From assembly GCA_964583605.1 (NCBI GenBank), contig CAZOWL010000004.1, forward strand, positions 1 through 64,000: a stretch of 64,000 bases of DNA. The letters run 5' to 3'. Source of the stretch: CAZOWL01 sp964583605 (lineage in GTDB: Bacteria > Pseudomonadota > Gammaproteobacteria > Chromatiales > Chromatiaceae). Position numbers and translations under genes: made by a program. A model generated the notes under the pieces. That model was not told the origin of the DNA and searched no databases. It was given only the letters and a program-made list of their open reading frames with translations. Shown piece after piece: positions 1 through 8,414 of the stretch (position 1 is its first letter; each line of letters starts with the position of its first letter).

Positions 1-78
1 GAGCAGCTTCGACAACATGGTCTTGAGAGCATCGCGATCCGGGCGAGGTAAGTCGATCCCTGTCAGCCTGCATCTCAT
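1..78 (-). CDS. Possible 5' part of a gene running off the left edge
   Basis: On the minus strand an ATG at 78 opens a frame that stays open to the window edge (26 codons, beginning MRCRLTGIDL). The start lies 67 bp from the ampD stop on the same strand, which would fit a gene following ampD. Too little is visible to recognise a family, and a second ATG five bases further on opens another frame, so this may be chance. Confidence 0.3.
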   Translation of the reverse strand, partial: MRCRLTGIDLPRPDRDALKTMLSKLL

Positions 79-144
79 GCGACCGGGCCTCGGGCCCGCC
101 GGTATCCGGGCGACCTGAAGCGAATCGGCCTACCGGCAGGATGA

Positions 145-738
145 TCAGGGATCAAGCGCCGTGCGCATCAATCGACGCAGACGCGGCCAATCGAACGCCG
201 GCCCAGGGTCAGTCTTCCGCCCCGGGGCGATCTCTGAATGGCCGACGATACGTTGTATGCCGATGGCGGGAAAGCCCTTGCGGATGCGCTCGGCGGTGCG
301 CGCCAAGGTCTCGTACTGGCTGTCCGCATAGGGGATCTCGTCGGCCCCTTCAAGCTCGATGCCGATCGAGAAGTCGTTGCAGGCGCGCCGACCTTCGTAC
401 TCGGAGGGCCCGGCGTGCCAGGCACGCGCCCTCAAGTCTACGTATTGCACCAAGGCTCCGTCGCGGCGAATCAACAAATGGGCCGAGAGCCGTTGCCTGG
501 CCAACGCATTGAAATAGGGATGGGCGAGCGGATCGAGGCGGTTGAGGAAGAGGGCGTCAATCCAAGGACCACCGAGCTCACCAGGTGGTAAGCTGATGCC
601 ATGGACCACGAGAAGGTCAACAACGACCTCGGCAGGCCGTGCGTCGTGGTTAGGCGACGGCCGCCGCACGGCCTCCGGCAACCAGCTCAGCTCAACCTGC
701 CGTGATGGGTACTCACCAAGCTCAGATGGCCCAGACAC
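145..738 (-). CDS. ampD: 1,6-anhydro-N-acetylmuramyl-L-alanine amidase AmpD
   Basis: Zinc amidase of the amidase_2 family that cleaves the stem peptide from anhydro-muropeptides in cytoplasmic cell-wall recycling. Visible hallmarks are WLPEAVRRPSPNHDARP near the N terminus, the first zinc histidine in LLVVHGISLPPG, a central ARAWHAGPSEYEGR, and the C-terminal VGHSEIAPGRKTDPG that carries the remaining ligands and the catalytic lysine region. The open frame extends upstream to 1038, but the family starts only about ten residues before WLP. I chose the GTG at 738; a GTG at 747 is also possible. Either start overlaps the 5' end of the divergent DUF1631 gene by about 35 bp. The product of about 197 residues has the usual size. 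The identification is firm; the start is not. Confidence 0.87.
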   Translation of the reverse strand: MSGPSELGEYPSRQVELSWLPEAVRRPSPNHDARPAEVVVDLLVVHGISLPPGELGGPWIDALFLNRLDPLAHPYFNALARQRLSAHLLIRRDGALVQYVDLRARAWHAGPSEYEGRRACNDFSIGIELEGADEIPYADSQYETLARTAERIRKGFPAIGIQRIVGHSEIAPGRKTDPGPAFDWPRLRRLMRTALDP

Positions 739-2861
739 GTCGCCCACCGTTAGGGCCCTGCGCCATCGAGCGGTGCGCTCGGCCGTTCCATCAAGACCTC
801 CTGAAGCTCTTCGACGACTTCTACGACAAGGTCGAAGACGCGTTGTTTGACCTAGCCGACAAGGCCGAGCGCGATGACCTCTACGCCGGTTACTTCCGTG
901 CCGTACGCCTGTTCCGCAGACACAGGCACACCTGCCGAGACGGCTTTCTGCAGGCGCTCGGCGCGGCGAGCATGGGCCTGGCCAACGCACAGCCCCGGGA
1001 CGGACAGGCCCGGGCTGGCCGGGCCGATGCGGGCGCAAGCTTAGCGTACGGACAGACCTTCGCCAACAGCGTTGACCTCGAGGAAGGCCTTGCCATCTCC
1101 AACCTCGTGTCCAAGTCGACGAACCGCTACCGGGAGGTACTCTCGGAGCTGAATCGCCATCTGGCGGAACGCTGCGGCTGTGAGGGCCTCACGCCCGACA
1201 ACAACCCGCTCGCCCCAGCAGCGATTGGCGAGGCCTTCCTGGCTGCGATGCAGCCATTCTCTCCCGTCGCCCCAGCGATCAGGCTGGTTGTCTACAAGCT
1301 GTTCGACAAGCGCGTTATGGACCGGTTGGCCGAGCCATACGCACGCTGCGTGCTTCGGGCTGCGAAGCCAGGCCAGCAACAAGCGAACGAGAGCGATGGG
1401 GAGTCGCGCCCCTTCCGCATGGTGGCGTCGACCTCCGCGCCGGCTCGGGCACGACTGCCCCGCTCTCCCGGCGCGCGGGACCCCGAGTCACCGCTTAAGG
1501 CCCGTAGCAGTACGCTGGCCCTGGCCAGGCTCCGGCTTCTCGTGGAGCAACGTCTCAGCGAAGCCCGGTCCGGCGTAAGGGACCCCATCAGCCGCAACGA
1601 GCTCGTCGACGCCCTCGCGCGACTTCAGCAGCAGGTGTGGAGGCGCCGCAGCGACCTGGGAACCAGCAGCCAGGAGCTGCGGGGCCAACTGGGCCAGGCC
1701 TTGCGTCTGGATCCGCACTCGAGGGCACACCGCGTCCTCTCTCAAGCCGATGAGTCGACGATCGACACGCTCGCGTTGCTGTTCAAGCAGGTGCTATCCG
1801 GACCCCGTCTGCCCGAGCCGTTCAAGGTGCTGTTCGCACGGCTGCAGATCCCGATTCTGAGGCTGGCCCTGCACGATGCGTCGTTCTTCCAAAACCCGAG
1901 CCATCCTGCCCGCAAGCTGCTCAATCAGATGGCCCAGGCCGTGATGGGCTGGACCGACGGCGAAGACGGATCGCCGCACGACCTTTACACCGTCTTGAAT
2001 GGTGTCGTCGAGCGCATCCTTGCTGATACCGAACAAGACCCCGACCTCTACGCGCGTGCCTATCGGCAGCTCCACGCCGAGCTCGGTCGCGAGGGCGAAG
2101 TGGCCCGGACCTGGGCCGAGAAGGCACGGCAGGTCGCCGAGAGTCGCGCCCGGACGAGAACCACCGACCAGATCGTCAACGAAACGATACGTGAGCGTCT
2201 GAATGCTTACCGCAATGTGCCCGTGCCCCTTCTCGCATTGCTTGAACAGGGCTGGAGTCGCGTCCTCGCGACCGCCTACGAACGTGGCGGGTGCGAGGGT
2301 CAGGGATGGCGTGACGGTCTCGCAATGGTGGATCAACTTCTCTGGAGCGTGCACCCGAAGATCACCGTGGAGGAACGCCGCGAGCTTCTGCGGATCATCC
2401 CATCGCTGTTGCGCAAGCTGCGTCTATCCCTGGCCGACAGCTCAGCGGATCCTCGACAGATCGCATCTTGGTTCAAAGATCTGCAGGTCTTGCACCTGGC
2501 GGCGCTCCGCGGCGACGGCGACATGATTGCCATTGATCCCTCAGAGGCCGCCGAGGAGCGGCCGGGGCAGACAGGCGCAGAGCCGGGCTGGACAGGCCCC
2601 CGCCTCCTGCCGGGCACCTGGATACAACTGCGCCGCAACGGCCAGGAGCGCGCGCGGATGAAGCTCCTTTGGCAGGACCGCGAAGGCGAACGGTTCTTGT
2701 TCGTCGATCGCCGCGGTCGCCGGGCAGCCGAGCTCACCGGGCAACGCCTGGCCCGGCTGTTCGACCAAGGCCTAGCCCAGGTCATCGGACACGACGACGA
2801 CGCCATCATCGACGAGGCGGCCCGGGCCATCCTCGACGCGATAGACGGAGATTCCCGATGA
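705..2861 (+). CDS. DUF1631 family protein
   Basis: Large cytoplasmic protein of about 718 residues with no signal peptide or membrane segment. It matches the DUF1631 family of gammaproteobacteria by overall layout: an N-terminal helical part with ALFDLADKAERDD, long helical stretches with Arg-rich linkers, and a C-terminal region (LLPGTWIQLRRNG, then ERFLFVDRRGRRAAEL) that resembles the small PilZ-like beta domain seen at the end of these proteins. The molecular function is not established. ATGs at 705 and 726 are both possible starts and no strong ribosome site separates them. Its stop codon overlaps the start of nadC (ATGA), so the two are probably translated together. Confidence 0.75.
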   Translation: MGTHQAQMAQTRRPPLGPCAIERCARPFHQDLLKLFDDFYDKVEDALFDLADKAERDDLYAGYFRAVRLFRRHRHTCRDGFLQALGAASMGLANAQPRDGQARAGRADAGASLAYGQTFANSVDLEEGLAISNLVSKSTNRYREVLSELNRHLAERCGCEGLTPDNNPLAPAAIGEAFLAAMQPFSPVAPAIRLVVYKLFDKRVMDRLAEPYARCVLRAAKPGQQQANESDGESRPFRMVASTSAPARARLPRSPGARDPESPLKARSSTLALARLRLLVEQRLSEARSGVRDPISRNELVDALARLQQQVWRRRSDLGTSSQELRGQLGQALRLDPHSRAHRVLSQADESTIDTLALLFKQVLSGPRLPEPFKVLFARLQIPILRLALHDASFFQNPSHPARKLLNQMAQAVMGWTDGEDGSPHDLYTVLNGVVERILADTEQDPDLYARAYRQLHAELGREGEVARTWAEKARQVAESRARTRTTDQIVNETIRERLNAYRNVPVPLLALLEQGWSRVLATAYERGGCEGQGWRDGLAMVDQLLWSVHPKITVEERRELLRIIPSLLRKLRLSLADSSADPRQIASWFKDLQVLHLAALRGDGDMIAIDPSEAAEERPGQTGAEPGWTGPRLLPGTWIQLRRNGQERARMKLLWQDREGERFLFVDRRGRRAAELTGQRLARLFDQGLAQVIGHDDDAIIDEAARAILDAIDGDSR

Positions 2862-3751
2862 CTCGCTCCAGCGATCACCCCACAAGCAATACCGACCCGC
2901 TCGCAGACCTGCTGCCAGCCAGCGCTGCGATCGAGAGCCAGGCTCGTCTCGCACTCGCCGAAGATATCGGCAGCGGCGATCTCACGGCCCGGCTCGTGCG
3001 TGATGACCAGCGCTCGCTGGCACGCATCGCGGCGCGCGAGGCAGGCGTGCTTTGCGGCAGTGCCTGGCTCGAGATGACATTTCGCCTGCTCGACCCCAGC
3101 ATCCGGGTCTCCTGGAACATGCGCGATGGACAGCGTTTCTCCGACGGAGACGAGCTGTGTCGTCTAGAAGGTCACGCGCGCGCCCTGCTCAGCGGTGAGC
3201 GCACGGCGCTGAACTACCTGCAGGTCCTGTCCGGCACCGCGACACGCACGCGCCGTTACGTCGACGCCGTGCGCGGCCTACCAGTGCGCATCCTCGACAC
3301 GCGCAAGACACTGCCCGGCCTGCGGGCACAACAGAAATACGCGGTGCGCTGCGGCGGCGGCTACAACCACCGCCAAGGTCTGCATGACGCCATCCTCATC
3401 AAAGAGAACCACATCCTGGCGAGCGGATCGATCGCGACGGCCCTCGCGACAGCCAACCGCATCGCCCCAGCCGGGACCCCGATCGAGATCGAGGTAGAGA
3501 CCCTGGACGAGCTGGAGCAAGCGATCGTGGGCGGGGCACAGCAGATCCTGCTTGATAACTTCAGCCCGGAGAGGCTGCGCCAAGCCGTTGCGCTCTGCGC
3601 CGGTCGCGCCCGGCTGGAGGCGTCTGGCGGCATCACGCTCGCGACGGTCCGCGCGATCGCCGCAACGGGAGTCGATGATATCTCCGTGGGTGATCTGACC
3701 AAGGACGTCAGCGCCATCGACCTATCGATGCGCCATCTGATTGGCGGTTGA
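2858..3751 (+). CDS. nadC: Nicotinate-nucleotide pyrophosphorylase (quinolinate phosphoribosyltransferase)
   Basis: Converts quinolinate and PRPP to nicotinate mononucleotide, the last step of de novo NAD synthesis. The 297-residue protein has the family landmarks in order: EDIGSGDLTARL near the N terminus, GERTALNYLQVLSGTAT, RILDTRKTLPGLR, GGGYNHRQGLHDAILIKENH, EIEVETLDE, ILLDNF, and the phosphate loop region LEASGGITL followed by GVDDISVGDLTK. The start is the ATG at 2858, which overlaps the TGA of the preceding DUF1631 gene in ATGA. The longer open frame upstream of it is a shadow. Length and motifs are fully typical. Confidence 0.97.
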   Translation: MTRSSDHPTSNTDPLADLLPASAAIESQARLALAEDIGSGDLTARLVRDDQRSLARIAAREAGVLCGSAWLEMTFRLLDPSIRVSWNMRDGQRFSDGDELCRLEGHARALLSGERTALNYLQVLSGTATRTRRYVDAVRGLPVRILDTRKTLPGLRAQQKYAVRCGGGYNHRQGLHDAILIKENHILASGSIATALATANRIAPAGTPIEIEVETLDELEQAIVGGAQQILLDNFSPERLRQAVALCAGRARLEASGGITLATVRAIAATGVDDISVGDLTKDVSAIDLSMRHLIGG

Positions 3752-3791
3752 AAAACGCACTCTCATGCTTTAGTTTCGCCGATCAAGTCCC

Positions 3792-3893
3792 GCTGGGGGT
3801 GCCCAGGCCGGGGCCACGGACAGGCCCGGGCATGGCGCTGAGAGAGTCCCTTCGAACCTGATCCGGTTAGTACCGGCGCAGGAAAGCTGGGCG
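3792..3893 (+). promoter_or_regulatory. TPP riboswitch (THI element)
   Basis: The stretch contains the conserved thi-box parts in the right order: GGGGTGCC near 3795, CTGAGAGAG near 3838, the CTTCGAACCTGAT block near 3850, then CCGGTTAGTACCGGCGCAGG. A variable GC-rich arm (3803-3830) lies between the first two. It precedes thiC by about 220 bp, the standard place for this thiamine pyrophosphate sensor, and should repress thiC when TPP is plentiful. Whether control is by termination or by masking of the ribosome site was not resolved. Confidence 0.95.
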
Positions 3894-4113
3894 GCCGCCT
3901 TCTTGCGAGTCCACAGTACTGCACGATGCGATGTGCCTGCACCGTGCACGTCCGCCAAGCCGGCGCCGGATCCTGCTCGCGATCGCGTCCATCGCAGCCA
4001 TCATGGGTCACCCCCGCGGCATCGATCGAGCCGGTCACCGGCTGAGGGTGTATCCGGGCGCACCAGTCTGGTCCGCTCCGTTCCCTCTGGTGCAGCAACG
4101 AGGAATCCAGATC

Positions 4114-6006
4114 ATGAGCGCCATCCCCAACTCCGTCGCCGCGTCCACAGCCAGACTGTCGGACGAGGTCACTAAGCCCTTCCCGAATGCCCGCAAGGTC
4201 TATGTCCAAGGCTCGCGCGCGGATCTGCTCGTACCGATGCGCGAGGTGAGACAAACGTCGACGCAGACACGCTCGGGCCAGGAGGAAAATCCTCCGATCT
4301 TCGTCTACGACACCTCGGGACCCTATACCGATCCCGAGGCCCGCATCGATCTCCTTGCCGGCCTGCCCGATCGCCGTTCGGCTTGGATCCGCGAGCGCGG
4401 CGATACCGAGGTCCTACCTGGCCCCAGCTCCGCCTATGGCCGAGCCCGCCAGGCGGACCCCGCGTTGACCCACCTGCGCTTCGCACACCTCCGGGCACCG
4501 CGGCGGGCCAAGGCCGGGGCCAATGTCACCCAGATGCACTATGCCCGGCGCGGTATCGTGACGCCCGAGATGGAGTTCGTCGCCCTACGCGAGGCCCAGC
4601 GGCTGGATGAGCTGCGCGCCGATCCGCGCTACACGAAGCTGCTCAGGCAGCACAGCGGCCAGTCCTATGGCGCCCAGCTGCCCGAGACGATGACGGCGGA
4701 ATTCGTCCGCGCCGAGGTCGCCGCCGGGCGGGCCATCATCCCGGCCAACATCAATCACCCCGAGCTCGAGCCGATGATCATCGGGCGCAACTTCCGGGTG
4801 AAGGTCAACACCAACATCGGCAACTCGGCCATCACCTCCTCGGTGGCCGAAGAGGTGGAGAAGATGGTCTGGTCAGCGCGATGGGGCGGCGATACGCTGA
4901 TGGATCTCTCCACGGGCCGGCACATCCATGAGACCCGCGAGTGGATCCTGCGCAATGCGCCGGTGCCGATCGGCACCGTGCCCATCTACCAGGCCCTGGA
5001 GAAGGTCGACGGACGGCCCGAGGATCTGACCTGGGAGCTGTTCCGCGACACACTGGTCGAGCAAGCCGAACAGGGTGTCGACTACTTCACCATCCATGCC
5101 GGAGTGCTGCTGCGCTACATCCCGCTGACCGCCGAGCGCGTGACGGGCATCGTCTCCCGCGGCGGCTCGATCCTCGCTAAGTGGTGCCTGGCCCACCACC
5201 AGGAGAACTTCCTCTACACCCACTTCGCCGAGATCTGCGAGATCATGAAGGCCTACGACGTGGCCTTCAGCCTCGGTGATGGCCTGCGCCCCGGCTCGAT
5301 TGCGGATGCCAACGACATGGCCCAGTTCGCCGAGCTCGAGACGCTCGGGGAACTCACCCGGATTGCCTGGGACCACGACGTGCAGGTGATGATCGAGGGG
5401 CCGGGCCATGTGCCGCTGCAGATGGTCAAGGAGAACATCGACAAGGAGCTTGTCGACTGCTTCGAGGCCCCCTTCTACACGCTGGGCCCACTGGTCACCG
5501 ACATCGCGCCGGCCTACGACCACATCACCTCCGGGATCGGCGCCGCCAACATCGGCTGGCATGGGACGGCCATGCTCTGCTACGTCACGCCGAAGGAGCA
5601 TCTCGGTCTGCCAAACAAGCAGGATGTCCGCGACGGCATCATCACCTACAAGATCGCCGCGCATGCCGCCGACCTGGCCAAAGGGCTGCCCGGCGCACAG
5701 GTTCGCGATAATGCCCTCTCAAAGGCCCGTTTCGAGTTCCGCTGGGACGATCAGTTCAACCTGTCGCTCGACCCGGAGCGCGCCCGGGAGTATCACGATC
5801 AGACCTTGCCCCACGAATCGCACAAGGTCGCCCACTTCTGCTCGATGTGCGGCCCGCACTTCTGCTCGATGAAGATCACGCAGGACGTACGCGACTACGC
5901 CGCAGCACATCAGATCGACGACATGCGATCCGCGCTAGAGGAAGGGCTGAAAGAGAAGGCCGACGAGTTCCGCAACGAGGGGGCGCGGCTCTACAGGGCC
6001 GTGTGA
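4114..6006 (+). CDS. thiC: Phosphomethylpyrimidine synthase ThiC
   Basis: Radical-SAM-type enzyme that rearranges aminoimidazole ribotide to hydroxymethylpyrimidine phosphate for thiamine. The 630-residue protein shows the full family: NVTQMHYARRGIVTPEMEF, KVNTNIGNSAITSS, DYFTIHAGVL, LGDGLRPGS, MIEGPGHVPLQ, and the C-terminal cluster motif CSMCGPHFCSM that binds the 4Fe-4S cluster. The start at 4114 follows an AGGAA at 4101 with good spacing; the frame is open upstream to 3931, but that part overlaps the riboswitch leader. Expression should follow the TPP riboswitch just upstream. Confidence 0.98.
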   Translation: MSAIPNSVAASTARLSDEVTKPFPNARKVYVQGSRADLLVPMREVRQTSTQTRSGQEENPPIFVYDTSGPYTDPEARIDLLAGLPDRRSAWIRERGDTEVLPGPSSAYGRARQADPALTHLRFAHLRAPRRAKAGANVTQMHYARRGIVTPEMEFVALREAQRLDELRADPRYTKLLRQHSGQSYGAQLPETMTAEFVRAEVAAGRAIIPANINHPELEPMIIGRNFRVKVNTNIGNSAITSSVAEEVEKMVWSARWGGDTLMDLSTGRHIHETREWILRNAPVPIGTVPIYQALEKVDGRPEDLTWELFRDTLVEQAEQGVDYFTIHAGVLLRYIPLTAERVTGIVSRGGSILAKWCLAHHQENFLYTHFAEICEIMKAYDVAFSLGDGLRPGSIADANDMAQFAELETLGELTRIAWDHDVQVMIEGPGHVPLQMVKENIDKELVDCFEAPFYTLGPLVTDIAPAYDHITSGIGAANIGWHGTAMLCYVTPKEHLGLPNKQDVRDGIITYKIAAHAADLAKGLPGAQVRDNALSKARFEFRWDDQFNLSLDPERAREYHDQTLPHESHKVAHFCSMCGPHFCSMKITQDVRDYAAAHQIDDMRSALEEGLKEKADEFRNEGARLYRAV

Positions 6007-6103
6007 CCCTGCAGGATTGGCCGTACTCGGCGCTTCACCGCACGAGACGGCCTGGATCATGGATCACGGCTGAGTAGCCAGACAGCGCCCGCAACAGCGG
6101 TCG

Positions 6104-7366
6104 TCACTGGGGATCCGGCACGAAGGTGAGCACATTGCCGTTGATGCAATAACGCTTGCCCGACGGCGGCGGACCGTCGTTAAAGACGTGGCCCAGATGC
6201 ATCCCGGAGCTGGCGCTGCGCACCTCGATGCGCCGCATGCCGTGTGAGTGGTCTTCGTGCAGCGTGATGGCGCCTTCGACCGGGTTGAAGAAGCTGGGCC
6301 AGCCAGTGCCACTCTCGAACTTGGTATCGCTGCGAAACAGCGGCGCCCCGGTGACGGGATCAACGAACACACCGGGCCGCTTCTCATCGAGATGCGAGCC
6401 CGTGAACGCCCGCTCCGTGCCCTCCTCGAACGCGATCCGCTGCTGCTCAGGGGTCAAGATCTGGAAGCCGAGCCATTTCCAGAAACGCTCCTTGTCGCCT
6501 TTGTAGCCGGTGTAGCGCGATACTTCCTTGCCATTCTCGAACAGCACGATTGTCGGGGTGGCAAAGACGGTCTTCTCGAGTCGCCAGCCTTCGGGCGGCC
6601 TGGGATTGAAGGTCGCCACGATGGGCACCTCCGACGACCAACCATCCATTACCTCGTCGCGGAACGCCTGGCAGTAGGGGCAATCCTCGGCCTCGAAGAC
6701 GATGAGCTGGCGCTCGACGCTCAGCTGCCCAGGCGTCAGTCTGGCCGGCGCCGCCTTCGCGACCTCGCCAGGATAGACCACACCGGTCCCACCGAGCCCA
6801 CAGTAGCCATTCGGGTTCTTCTTCAAGTAATCCTGGTGGGACTCCTCAGCGCGGTTATAGTGCCGGAGCGGAGCGATCTCCGTCGTGATGCGCCCATAGC
6901 CGGCGGCGCTCAGCGCCTGCTGATAGGCATCACGCGTCGCCAAGGCGACCTCACGCTGCCTGTCGCTGGCCGTGTAGATGGCGCTGCGGTAATTACTGCC
7001 AACATCGTTGCCTTGACGGTCGCCTTGGGTCGGGTCGTGGCTTTCCCAGAACTTGATCAGGACCCTCTCCAGCGGCACCTGGTCAGCGTCGAAGCGGACC
7101 TTCACCACTTCGGCATGGTTGCGTTGGCTTGTCGCGCCGCGCCTCAGCCCCTTCTCTAACCTCAGGACATCGCGGTAATCCGCCTTGACGGCGTCACCGC
7201 CGGCATAGCCGGCTTCGACGTCGACGACACCCGGAAGCTCCAACATGCGTTTCTCCGCGCCCCAGAAGCAGCCCATCCCGAAGACGATGGATTCGACAGC
7301 CGCAAGCGCCTGGAGCGGTGCGACAATCAAGACGAACCCCAGCAACGCGTACCTGATCGGAGCCAT
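6104..7366 (-). CDS. msrAB: Exported MsrA-thioredoxin-MsrB methionine sulfoxide reductase fusion
   Basis: Repairs oxidised methionine in the cell envelope. From the chosen ATG at 7366 (AAGGG nine bases upstream) the 420-residue protein has a signal peptide ending near LQALAA. MsrA follows, with catalytic Cys in MGCFWGAEKRM near residue 33 and a GYCGLGG tail. A thioredoxin-like domain with CPYC is in the middle, and MsrB has SGTGWPSF and catalytic Cys in KRYCINGN. The MsrB lacks the two zinc-binding CxxC pairs. The domain order A-Trx-B differs from Neisseria PilB (Trx-A-B). The central domain may supply electrons to both reductases; that is inference. It converges with thiC, 97 bp away. Confidence 0.93.
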   Translation of the reverse strand: MAPIRYALLGFVLIVAPLQALAAVESIVFGMGCFWGAEKRMLELPGVVDVEAGYAGGDAVKADYRDVLRLEKGLRRGATSQRNHAEVVKVRFDADQVPLERVLIKFWESHDPTQGDRQGNDVGSNYRSAIYTASDRQREVALATRDAYQQALSAAGYGRITTEIAPLRHYNRAEESHQDYLKKNPNGYCGLGGTGVVYPGEVAKAAPARLTPGQLSVERQLIVFEAEDCPYCQAFRDEVMDGWSSEVPIVATFNPRPPEGWRLEKTVFATPTIVLFENGKEVSRYTGYKGDKERFWKWLGFQILTPEQQRIAFEEGTERAFTGSHLDEKRPGVFVDPVTGAPLFRSDTKFESGTGWPSFFNPVEGAITLHEDHSHGMRRIEVRSASSGMHLGHVFNDGPPPSGKRYCINGNVLTFVPDPQ

Positions 7367-7511
7367 GACGACGAACCCTTGTTGCAAAGACATCACCACG
7401 TAAGACCGACCCAAGTGCCGAGATGTTTCACTTCAGGCGACTGTCGCCCAACTTGGCCGAGGCTCGCCGAGCGGGTGTCGTCTCAAAAAGGGGGGTGCCG
7501 CGGCGCAGCGC

Positions 7512-8372
7512 CTAAGTTCCAGGCCCTGCCTTCATCTGCGCGAGAAAGCGGATCTCGCAACGTACGCCGCCAGGGATCTCATGCTTGGGATTCGGCAGCA
7601 ACAGCCGGACGCCGAAGGTATCACTGGCGGCGTCGACGACGCGATCCACGACAGTGACCTCGGCCCTTTGAACGCTAGCGCCCGGATACCTAGGCATCAC
7701 CTCGGCCTCCATCCCGACGCCGATGGCCCCGAAGTAGTCGACCGGCACGATGATCTCCACGTTAAGCGGATCAACCTTTGCGATCTTGACGATGGGGCGG
7801 TTCTCGGCCGACTCACCTGGCGACATCATGCGCTCGACGACGACGCCATCGACGGGACTGCGCACGGTGCGATTCTCAAGCAACTCCTCGGCCCGCTTCA
7901 GCTCCAGTCGGGCGATTCTGCGCTGCTCCAGCGCCTGCTCGAGGCGCAGCTCGGCGCGCGTCGCATCGGTCGTGGCCTTGTCTTTCTCAGTGAGCGAGAT
8001 GGCCTTCGCGCTGGAGAGTTGGTTGATGCGCTCGCTCTCCCGCCGCGCGAAGGCAAGGATCTCGTGGAGCTCTTCGATTTCCGCCACCATCTCGGACCGC
8101 GCCCGAGAGAGCTCGACCGTCGCCTGCTCGACGTCACGATTGAGGTGCGCAATGGCCTGCCCTGCCGTGACCGTATCCCCGCGGCTGACCAGCAGCTCCT
8201 CGAGTATGCCTTCCTCGCGTGTGCTGAGCTCGACGACGGTCTGCGGCTCGATCAGACAGTCGAAGCCGCCGAGCGGTTGCGCCTCAGTGGCACCGGTCGC
8301 GGTCATCCCGATGAGGACCTCTGCAGCCCAGACCATCGCACACGAAACGAACAGAGAGTCGACGGATCTCAA
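7512..8372 (-). CDS. HlyD/RND-type periplasmic adaptor subunit
   Basis: Membrane-fusion (adaptor) protein of 286 residues. It has a hydrophobic export signal, a first half-lipoyl segment (VVELSTREEGILEELLVSRGDTVTAGQ), a long alpha-hairpin rich in Glu, Arg and Ala, the second lipoyl half (RTVRSPVDGVVVERMMSPGE) and a beta-barrel. The start is a TTG at 8372 with a strong AAGGAG seven bases upstream; no suitable ATG exists near the signal sequence. It is the last gene of the SapC/HlyD/M50/SecA-like cassette, 42 bp after the SecA-like gene, and probably bridges the inner-membrane parts to an outer-membrane channel. No TolC-like channel gene is in the window. Confidence 0.85.
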   Translation of the reverse strand: MRSVDSLFVSCAMVWAAEVLIGMTATGATEAQPLGGFDCLIEPQTVVELSTREEGILEELLVSRGDTVTAGQAIAHLNRDVEQATVELSRARSEMVAEIEELHEILAFARRESERINQLSSAKAISLTEKDKATTDATRAELRLEQALEQRRIARLELKRAEELLENRTVRSPVDGVVVERMMSPGESAENRPIVKIAKVDPLNVEIIVPVDYFGAIGVGMEAEVMPRYPGASVQRAEVTVVDRVVDAASDTFGVRLLLPNPKHEIPGGVRCEIRFLAQMKAGPGT

Positions 8373-8414
8373 GCTGGTTCTCCTTGCTGCTGCGGCCGTG
8401 TTGCCACGATCCGG

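Noticed and set aside
3763..4254. Minus-strand frame over the thiC leader
   Set aside because: The stretch is the TPP riboswitch and leader on the plus strand; the minus frame has no recognisable product.
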